From Collinsella sp. (GTDB lineage Bacteria; Actinomycetota; Coriobacteriia; Coriobacteriales; Coriobacteriaceae), in assembly GCA_022720335.1 (NCBI GenBank), contig JAIHVJ010000168.1, forward strand, positions 1-5,088: DNA of 5,088 nucleotides. Reading direction: 5' to 3'. Of the stretch, positions 1 to 5,088 are shown in pieces. Under the pieces are notes generated by a model, which saw only the letters and a list, made by a program, of their open reading frames with translations, did not search any database and had not been told where the DNA came from. How positions within the stretch are numbered: the stretch's first letter is position 1; the number at the start of each line of letters is the position of its first letter. The translations under genes and the position numbers were made by a program.

Positions 1-88
1 TTACTCGTAATCGTTGACAAACGAACAGTATAGACCCGACGGCCATGCAAACGATTCGCGCAACAAAACTGGAGAACTAACCCACATC

Positions 89-117
89 TTAGGATGCCAG
101 GCCCAAACGGCTATACT
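89..117 (+). promoter_or_regulatory. candidate sigma-70-type promoter for the glycosyltransferase/yfhO operon
   Basis: A good -10 hexamer, TATACT, lies at 112-117. It is preceded at a 17-base spacing by a weak -35-like TTAGGA (89-94, three of six consensus bases). Transcription would start near 123-125, leaving a leader of roughly 24 bases before the GTG start at 148. A perfect TTGACA at 14-19 has no -10 partner at normal spacing, since TATAGA at 29-34 is only 9 bases away. Nothing else was recognised in 1-147, which is visibly more AT-rich than the genes that follow. The call rests on hexamer match and position only. Confidence 0.35.
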
Positions 118-135
118 TTCTAGGATTGAATGTAT

Positions 136-141
136 AAGGAG
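136..141 (+). promoter_or_regulatory. Shine-Dalgarno site fixing the GTG start at 148
   Basis: AAGGAG lies 6 bases upstream of the GTG at 148-150. This near-perfect ribosome binding site at good spacing supports GTG as the start. The protein then begins directly ahead of the conserved first beta strand of the glycosyltransferase fold (IAVIIPCYNE), so no upstream extension is needed. Confidence 0.8.
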
Positions 142-147
142 CATTAA

Positions 148-1119
148 GTGAATTCTGAATCCATCGCCGTCATCATCCCTTGCTACAACGAAGCGCTCAC
201 GATCGGCAAAGTCATCGACGACTTTCACCGCGAGCTTCCGCAGGCGACGGTCTATGTCTATGACAACAACTCGTCGGACGATACCTCACGCATTGCCACC
301 GAGCACGGCGCCACAGTCCGCTTTGAGCCCCGTCAGGGAAAGGGCAACGTGTGCCGCCAGATGTTTCGCGATATCGACGCCGATTGCTACCTGATGGTCG
401 ACGGAGACGACACCTACCCCGCCGAGGCGGCCAAGGCCCTCTGCGAGCCCATCCTTAACGGCACGGCCGACATGACCGTAGGCGATCGCCTTTCCAACGG
501 CACCTACGCCGAGGAGAACAAGCGTGCCTTCCACGGCTTTGGCAATAATCTGGTCCGCGCCATGATCAAGTGGATCTATGGCTACAGCTTCGATGACGTC
601 ATGACAGGCTACCGCGCCATGAGCCGCCCGTTCGTTAAAACCTTCCCAGTGCTTTCCGAGGGCTTTCAGATCGAAACCGAGCTCTCGATCCACGCCGTCG
701 ACCACCGCTGGCGCATCAAAGATGTGCCCATCGAGTACCGCGACCGTCCCGAGGGTTCCGAGTCCAAACTCAACACCGTGAGCGACGGCATTAAAGTCGT
801 TGCGATGATCGGCACGCTGTTCAAGGACTACCGTCCGCTCAAATTCTTCAGCCTGGTTGCGCTTCTGTTTGCGGCGATCGGCCTCGTCCTGGGCATGCCC
901 ATCGTTGTCGAGTATTTCCAGACCGGCCTGGTCCCGCGCTTCCCCACCGCCATGCTTGCTGCATCGTTTATGTTCCCGTGCGGCCTGAGCCTTGCGACCG
1001 GATTCATCCTGGATTCTGTAGCAAAGGTCGAAAAAAAGCAGTGGGAGGTCAACGTGTACAGCAAATACGCCTACGACGACCAGCCCGGCCACCCTACTTC
1101 CAAGCCAAGCGAGAGGTAA
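148..1119 (+). CDS. family 2 glycosyltransferase, polyprenyl-phosphate sugar transferase type, two C-terminal membrane segments
   Basis: This 323-residue protein has a complete GT-A catalytic domain (about residues 5-215) followed by two membrane helices (about 233-253 and 266-289) and a short, charged C-terminal tail. Visible family motifs are the N-terminal IIPCYNE (9-15), the nucleotide-binding YDNNSSDDT (38-46), and the metal-binding DGDDT (85-89, bases 400-414). Residues 171-178 (EGFQIETE) fit the acceptor/catalytic region of DPM1-like enzymes. Proteins of this layout transfer a sugar from a nucleotide donor to a polyprenyl phosphate at the cytoplasmic face of the membrane. The specific sugar cannot be read from sequence. 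It starts with GTG behind a strong ribosome binding site and is the first gene of an apparent operon with a broken second glycosyltransferase and yfhO. The last 12 or so residues (PGHPTSKPSER) lie next to a suspected deletion junction, so the extreme C-terminus may not be the ancestral one. Family assignment is firm; exact role is inference. Confidence 0.9.
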   Translation: MNSESIAVIIPCYNEALTIGKVIDDFHRELPQATVYVYDNNSSDDTSRIATEHGATVRFEPRQGKGNVCRQMFRDIDADCYLMVDGDDTYPAEAAKALCEPILNGTADMTVGDRLSNGTYAEENKRAFHGFGNNLVRAMIKWIYGYSFDDVMTGYRAMSRPFVKTFPVLSEGFQIETELSIHAVDHRWRIKDVPIEYRDRPEGSESKLNTVSDGIKVVAMIGTLFKDYRPLKFFSLVALLFAAIGLVLGMPIVVEYFQTGLVPRFPTAMLAASFMFPCGLSLATGFILDSVAKVEKKQWEVNVYSKYAYDDQPGHPTSKPSER

Positions 1120-1902
1120 GGCTCGCATCCATATACCATTCATTGGTACTCCTTCTCGCGCAACTTTGGTAAAGAGGCGGCGCTGTTTGCCGGACTCCAG
1201 CATGCAAAGGGCGACTATGTTGCCACCATGGATGCCGACATGCAGGACCCGCCCTCGCTCCTGCCGCAAATGTACGAGCTCCTGCAAACCGAAGACTACG
1301 ACAACGTCGCCACGCGCAGGACCACCCGCGAAGGCGAGCCTCCCATCAGGTCGTTCTGCGCCCGCATGTTCTACAAAATCATCAACCGTATTTCCAAGGC
1401 CGACATCGTCGACGGAGCGCGCGATTTTAGACTCATGAAACGACCCATGGTCAACGCCATCATTTCCATGGGCGAATACAACCGATTCTCTAAGGGCATT
1501 TACGGCTGGGTCGGCTTTAAAACCAAGTGGCTCCCTTATGTAAACGTCAACCGCGTTGCCGGCGAGACCAAGTGGAGCTTTTGGTCGCTGCTCCTCTATT
1601 CAATCGATGGCATCGTCGCGTTCTCTACGGCGCCACTCTCCCTTGCCGCCCTCACGGGCATCATTTTCTGCCTCATCGCCATCCTGGGATTCATCGTTAT
1701 CCTGGTCAAAACGCTTGTCTGGGGTGACCCTGTCGGCGGATGGCCCTCACTCGCCTGCCTCATTACGCTGTTTGGCGGCATGCAGCTTCTGTGCCTGGGA
1801 ATCATCGGCGAGTACCTGGCAAAGGCCTATCTGGAGACCAAGCGACGCCCCATCTATATCGTTCGCGAGTCCAACGAGGATTCTGATGACACGGTCCAAT
1901 AA
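1120..1902 (+). pseudogene. 5'-truncated CsbB/GtrB-type family 2 glycosyltransferase
   Basis: The open frame after the upstream stop codon reads recognisable glycosyltransferase sequence from about 1144 (WYSFSRNFGKEAALFAGL), then the metal-binding MDADMQDPP (from 1228). It continues through the acceptor-side region and two membrane helices (about 1621-1722 and 1735-1800) to the classic C-terminal GIIGEYLAKAYLETKRRPIY. This matches GtrB/CsbB-type enzymes that make undecaprenyl-phosphate-linked sugars, usually about 310-330 residues. Only about 250 residues remain. The first 65-75, carrying the VVPxYNE strand and the DDGS nucleotide-binding motif, are absent. They cannot lie in another frame, because the upstream gene fills the space to 1119. 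The frame has no ATG, GTG or TTG before ATG 1228, which sits inside the metal-binding motif, lacks a well-spaced ribosome binding site and would give a 224-residue fragment. It is therefore very likely non-functional as a transferase. The gene overlaps yfhO by 17 bases, the usual arrangement for this pair, so it was probably the YfhO partner. A sequencing or assembly deletion is the main alternative. Confidence 0.8.
1876..1880 (+). promoter_or_regulatory. ribosome binding site selecting the yfhO start
   Basis: GAGGA lies 5 bases before the ATG at 1886, inside the end of the upstream glycosyltransferase frame. The open frame of yfhO extends back to at least 1556, but that part is out-of-frame glycosyltransferase sequence. 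This site, together with the hydrophobic YfhO N-terminus that follows, fixes the real start at 1886. The 17-base overlap suggests translational coupling. Confidence 0.7.
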
Positions 1903-4294
1903 CAGCACGCTCAAGAACGTTGCGTTCTACGCTGCCTGCTTCACGTTTTCCATCACGCTCTTTGTCGCGCTCGCCATAGCGGGGCATATATATCCCTTTG
2001 GCGACAATTCGTTTCTCACCAACGACCTCAAGTACCAATACATCGACTTCTTTGCGTGGTTTCGCCGCGTCCTTTTAGGCGAAGCGAACCTTCGCTATTC
2101 CTTCTCCCAGGGACTTGGCATGAACACTTGGGGCCTCTATAGCTACTACCTCGCGAGCCCCTTCAACCTGCTCTGCGTGTTGTTTCCCCAGGACAAGCTG
2201 ACGCTCTTTGTATTCGTCATCAGCGCGCTCAAGCTTGGCTGCGTCCACATCAGCAGCGCTTGGTATGTGCAAAAGCGCTTTGGCTTATCCAAGCCCGCGG
2301 CATTCCTGCTTTCCCTCTCGTTCACGTTTTGCAGCTGGACCGTCAGCAACCTGCGCAACCCGCTCTGGATTGATTGCCTGATCCTGCTTCCCGTTTGCGC
2401 CTACGGTTGCTACGAGGTCATCCGCAAGCAGCGCATAGCGCGCCTTGTCATCGCCACGGCACTTAACGTCATGTTCTGCTGGTATACGGCCTATATCAGC
2501 ATTCTGTTCCTCTGCATCTTTGTACTGGTCGAATTTGTCGATTACGCTGCCGAGCAGGGCTTTAGCTGGAAGCTCATGCTCGATCGAGCACTTCGATTCG
2601 CAGGCGCCATCGTTCTCGGGCTGCTTCTGTCCGCTTGGACCTTTTTGCCGACCATCCTTGCCATGTCCAAGGGCGGCCCCGTTTTGGCCCTCGGACCGCT
2701 GCTTAAAACCAGCCTCAAATCGCTCATCAGGGGCTTTCTCCCCGGCATGTGGGTGAACAACGACAGTACACCGCAGTTCTATTGCGGCGTAATCATGATG
2801 CTGCTCGCGGTGAGCCTACTATTTAACCGCGCCGTTCCGATCAAGATGCGCATCGCGACACTTGTCGTCACGATAATCCTGGTCGCAAGCTCCGTTTTGA
2901 GTCCGCTCGAGTACATCTGGTGCGGCATGCGCGTACCCAACGGCTTCTATTCGCGCACGGCTTTCTTGCTGAGCTTCTTTGCGCTGTGGGCAGCGGGCTA
3001 TGCCCTGCGGACGCTCAAGGACCACCCTAAATTGTGCCGAGCATCTCGTCCAGCAGTTATCCTGCCCCTCCTGGCGCTTACGACCATCGAGCTGTTCGCC
3101 AACGCCCATAGCATATGGAACCAGCTGTACATAGGCTATTCCGAGGACAATAACAGCGCCTACGTCGCCACCGCAACAAGAACTGTCAGTGCGATTCAGG
3201 ACAACGACCCGACGTCGTTCTACCGCATTGACCGCACGACCACGCGTGCCGATAGCGCCGCCCTCAACGAAGGCTTGGCGCTCGGGTACGATCAGCTGTC
3301 CTCGTATTCGTCTGCCAACAACCCGCAGGCCATCGCGCTGCTCAACTCCCTTGGCTACAGCAGCGTGGGCGAGTTTTCGACCCGTTATGCCGAGCCGATT
3401 CTGACTGTCGACGCGCTGCTGGGGGTCAAGTACGCCATCGTCGAACAAGTGCCCGCAGGATACGTGGAAATGCCGAAGCTAGGCGGCGCGGCAAGCGCCG
3501 TGCACGAGAACCCCTATGTGCTCAGCCTTGGTATCGCGGCCTCTAAAGACATTCAAAACTGCACGCTGGAGGGTGAGAATCCCTTCGAGATGCAAAACGA
3601 CCTGTATAGCAAAATCCTCGGCCACAAGGTTGAGCTCTACACCGAGATTGACGCCACGAAAACGGCGGACAGCCAGGACGCAAAGCAGTGGAGCGTCACT
3701 GTGCCGGCAGGGTCAATCGGCTATCTCTACATCAATAAAGATGCGAATGCCGGCAGCTATTGGCCCGTCGCCCTCACTATTGACCAACGAACGATCAATA
3801 ACGAAGCCTGGCGATTCGATAACAATATCCGTCAGATTGCAGATGCATCGGATGCTCCAAGCTTACATACGGTATCGCTGGAGGTCGCAGAGGGCTATAC
3901 CGATATGCCCCAAGACAATGAACCGGTCTTTTACGCGCTCAATCTGGAAGTTTTTAAGCAGATTATCGATGAGCTTAGGACGAGCGAGTTTATTCCGGTG
4001 GTTTTCGAGGACGGCAAGGTCGAGGGCGAGTATACCGCCGAGAATGACTGCAACTTGTTGCTGAGTGTCCCGTACGATGAGGGCTGGAGCGTAACGATTA
4101 ACGGAGCCGCCGCAGAACTAACGCCCGTTGCCAATAAGGCTATGTCGAGCCTGAGCGTACAGAAAGGCGCGAATAAAATCGTAATGACCTATAAGACTCC
4201 GGGCGCCCTTGCAGGGCTTGCAATGAGTCTGGCTACCGCCGCCACCCTCATTGCAGCGGGGCTATACACCAGGCATAAGAAAAGCCGCCGTTAA
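1886..4294 (+). CDS. yfhO: YfhO-family multi-spanning membrane protein (GT-C-type surface polymer glycosyltransferase)
   Basis: The product is 802 residues, a usual length for the YfhO family. An N-terminal membrane helix (about 11-33) leads into the family signature with NDLKYQYIDFF (46-56) and SFSQGLGMN (72-80), followed by YYLASPFNLL (87-96). About ten further hydrophobic segments run to residue 405, including the family-type loop GMRVPNGFYSRTAFLLSF (347-364). Residues about 410-770 form a large soluble, presumably extracytoplasmic region ending in the characteristic VPYDEGWSVTING (728-740). One last helix (about 772-793) and a basic tail (RHKKSRR) close the protein. In Bacillus subtilis and Listeria, YfhO-type proteins work with a CsbB/GtrB-type enzyme to glycosylate lipoteichoic or wall teichoic acid from a lipid-linked sugar outside the membrane. 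The acceptor here is unknown. The gene is intact although its adjacent glycosyltransferase partner is truncated. The soluble part is noticeably less GC-rich (about 45% over 3781-3840) than the flanking genes. The stop codon sits in the loop of the terminator hairpin. Confidence 0.9.
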   Translation: MTRSNNSTLKNVAFYAACFTFSITLFVALAIAGHIYPFGDNSFLTNDLKYQYIDFFAWFRRVLLGEANLRYSFSQGLGMNTWGLYSYYLASPFNLLCVLFPQDKLTLFVFVISALKLGCVHISSAWYVQKRFGLSKPAAFLLSLSFTFCSWTVSNLRNPLWIDCLILLPVCAYGCYEVIRKQRIARLVIATALNVMFCWYTAYISILFLCIFVLVEFVDYAAEQGFSWKLMLDRALRFAGAIVLGLLLSAWTFLPTILAMSKGGPVLALGPLLKTSLKSLIRGFLPGMWVNNDSTPQFYCGVIMMLLAVSLLFNRAVPIKMRIATLVVTIILVASSVLSPLEYIWCGMRVPNGFYSRTAFLLSFFALWAAGYALRTLKDHPKLCRASRPAVILPLLALTTIELFANAHSIWNQLYIGYSEDNNSAYVATATRTVSAIQDNDPTSFYRIDRTTTRADSAALNEGLALGYDQLSSYSSANNPQAIALLNSLGYSSVGEFSTRYAEPILTVDALLGVKYAIVEQVPAGYVEMPKLGGAASAVHENPYVLSLGIAASKDIQNCTLEGENPFEMQNDLYSKILGHKVELYTEIDATKTADSQDAKQWSVTVPAGSIGYLYINKDANAGSYWPVALTIDQRTINNEAWRFDNNIRQIADASDAPSLHTVSLEVAEGYTDMPQDNEPVFYALNLEVFKQIIDELRTSEFIPVVFEDGKVEGEYTAENDCNLLLSVPYDEGWSVTINGAAAELTPVANKAMSSLSVQKGANKIVMTYKTPGALAGLAMSLATAATLIAAGLYTRHKKSRR

Positions 4295-4309
4295 CAAGCG
4301 GCGGCTTTT
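4280..4309 (+). terminator. rho-independent terminator, probably bidirectional, between convergent genes
   Basis: An 11-base perfect inverted repeat pairs AAAAGCCGCCG (4280-4290) with CGGCGGCTTTT (4299-4309). The intervening TTAACAAG can tighten to an AACA tetraloop with one U-A and one wobble pair. The GC-rich core is followed on the plus strand by TTTTCTTTC. Read on the minus strand, the stem also ends in TTTT followed by CTTAT, so it can terminate the convergent rmlD transcript as well. The yfhO TAA (4292-4294) lies within the loop. Confidence 0.9.
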
Positions 4310-4330
4310 CTTTCGGAATTTGAATAGCAA

Positions 4331-5088
4331 CTAGAGCGTCTTGAGGTACTCCCTCAGCTCTTCCTCCCAGTCGGGCATGTGGAAGCCGGCGGACTCGAGC
4401 TTTGCCAGGTCGAGAGCGGAGTGGACCGGGCGCGGTGCGATGGGGCCCTCGGCGCTTGCGTAGTAGTCGGCGGTGCTGACCGGCACCACCCTGTCCCCGT
4501 TGCCGTTGGCGGCCTCGAAGACGGCGCGGGCGATGTCGGCCCAGGACTTCACGGCGCCGGAGCCCGTGCAGTTGTAGGTGCCGTAGGGGGCGTGGGTCCC
4601 CAGCACGTGGAAGATGGCCTGGGCCATGTCGCGCGTGAAGGTCAGGCGGCCCAGCTGGTCGTCCACGACGGTGATCTGCTCCAACTTGTCGTCCGGGTCG
4701 GCGACGCGGTCGGACAGGCCCTTCATGGTCTTGACGAAGTTGTGGCCCTCGCCGATGACCCAGCTGGAGCGCATGATGTAGTGGCGCGGGCATCCCGCCA
4801 CGGCGATGTCGCCGGCGGCCTTGGTCTGGCCGTAGACGGACAGCGGAGAAAAGGGCTCCTCCTCGGTGTGCACCTCGGCGGTGCCGTCGAAGACGTAGTC
4901 GGAGGACACGTGGACCAGGGTGATCCCATGCTCGGCGCAGGTGCGTGCGAGCAGGGCGGGACCGGTCGCGTTGGCCTTCCAGGCGATGGCGCGGCCCTCG
5001 GGGGTCTCCGCTTTATCCACGGCCGTGTAGGCGCCGCAGTTGATCACGGTGCCGTAGAGCGACCAGTCGTACTGCGCATAGGCGTCGG
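4331..5088 (-). CDS. rfbD: dTDP-4-dehydrorhamnose reductase (RmlD/RfbD), 5' end beyond the window
   Basis: The frame stops at 4331-4333 and stays open to the right edge, giving 251 visible residues. The enzyme reduces dTDP-4-keto-L-rhamnose with NAD(P)H, the last step of dTDP-L-rhamnose synthesis in the cytoplasm. Family motifs in order are VINCGAYTAVDKAE (from 5047), SSDYVFDG (4883-4906), the short-chain dehydrogenase catalytic pair in YGQTK (Tyr at 4832-4834, Lys at 4820-4822), SSWVIGEGHNFVKTM, and DDQLGRLTFTRDMA. In many homologues this last stretch has Pro where Leu follows GR. A GTG at 5045-5047 could be mistaken for the start, but it encodes Val within the conserved VIN strand. In-frame coding sequence (DAYAQYDWSLYGT) continues upstream, so the nucleotide-binding glycine motif lies off-window. 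Actinobacterial versions are sometimes fused behind an RmlC-like 3,5-epimerase domain; this cannot be tested here. GC content is clearly higher than in the convergent operon (about 68-75% in sampled 60-base lines). Confidence 0.92.
   Translation of the reverse strand, partial: DAYAQYDWSLYGTVINCGAYTAVDKAETPEGRAIAWKANATGPALLARTCAEHGITLVHVSSDYVFDGTAEVHTEEEPFSPLSVYGQTKAAGDIAVAGCPRHYIMRSSWVIGEGHNFVKTMKGLSDRVADPDDKLEQITVVDDQLGRLTFTRDMAQAIFHVLGTHAPYGTYNCTGSGAVKSWADIARAVFEAANGNGDRVVPVSTADYYASAEGPIAPRPVHSALDLAKLESAGFHMPDWEEELREYLKTL

Noticed and set aside
14..34. TTGACA (14-19) plus TATAGA (29-34) as a promoter
   Set aside because: Each hexamer looks good alone, but the spacer is only 9 bases, far too short for a sigma-70-type promoter.
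1..228. Minus-strand open frame of 75 codons covering the left edge
   Set aside because: It overlaps the start of the first glycosyltransferase in antisense, shows no protein family features and has no convincing ribosome binding site.
286..1287. Long open frame (333 codons) on the minus strand opposite the first glycosyltransferase
   Set aside because: It is fully antisense to a gene with clear family motifs, spans into the second gene, and reads as low-complexity His/Gly/Val/Asp-rich sequence with no recognisable domain. Such frames are common opposite GC-rich genes.
1556..1885. Upstream extension of the yfhO frame by 110 codons
   Set aside because: This part is the glycosyltransferase remnant read out of frame (Ser/Arg/Pro-rich). 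The ATG at 1886 has a good ribosome binding site and begins the expected YfhO N-terminus.
2819..3448. Minus-strand open frame of 209 codons inside yfhO
   Set aside because: It is antisense to an intact, motif-bearing gene and shows no domain or start signal.
4248..4793. Second minus-strand frame overlapping rmlD (181 codons)
   Set aside because: It is the rmlD region read in another frame, giving Arg/Pro/His-rich sequence typical of a shadow in GC-rich DNA, and it runs through the terminator.
1..5088. CRISPR array, tRNA or rRNA genes, insertion sequence or attachment sites
   Set aside because: No regularly spaced repeats, tRNA-like cloverleaf, transposase-like sequence or paired terminal inverted repeats were seen; almost all of the window is accounted for by the four genes and the terminator.

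Overview
The window looks like part of a cell-surface polysaccharide locus from a fairly GC-rich, probably Gram-positive bacterium. Codon use and the style of the glycosyltransferase, YfhO and RmlD proteins suggest a gut actinobacterium of the Coriobacteriia (Collinsella-like). That placement is inferred from recognition, not from a search.

Layout: positions 1-147 hold no supportable gene, only a candidate promoter and a clear Shine-Dalgarno site. Three plus-strand genes follow in one tight run. The first (148-1119) is an intact family 2 glycosyltransferase with two C-terminal membrane segments, of the polyprenyl-phosphate sugar transferase type. The second (about 1120-1902) is a CsbB/GtrB-type glycosyltransferase that has lost its first 65-75 residues, apparently by deletion at the junction with the first gene. 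The third (1886-4294) is a complete 802-residue YfhO-family membrane protein that overlaps the second gene by 17 bases. A strong hairpin (4280-4309), with the yfhO stop codon in its loop, ends the run and can also serve the convergent gene. On the minus strand, 4331 to beyond 5088, is the C-terminal part of dTDP-4-dehydrorhamnose reductase (RmlD/RfbD); its 5' end lies outside the window.

How the genes may work together: in the characterised Bacillus and Listeria systems, a CsbB/GtrB-type enzyme loads a sugar onto undecaprenyl phosphate in the cytoplasm. A YfhO-type GT-C protein then transfers the sugar to a surface polymer such as teichoic acid outside the membrane. Here the CsbB-like partner appears broken while YfhO looks intact. 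Either the system is decaying, or the intact upstream glycosyltransferase (or one elsewhere in the genome) supplies the lipid-linked sugar. The neighbouring RmlD points to dTDP-rhamnose synthesis and supports a surface-glycan context.

I did not find an undescribed system. The item most worth checking is the truncated glycosyltransferase and the junction that created it.
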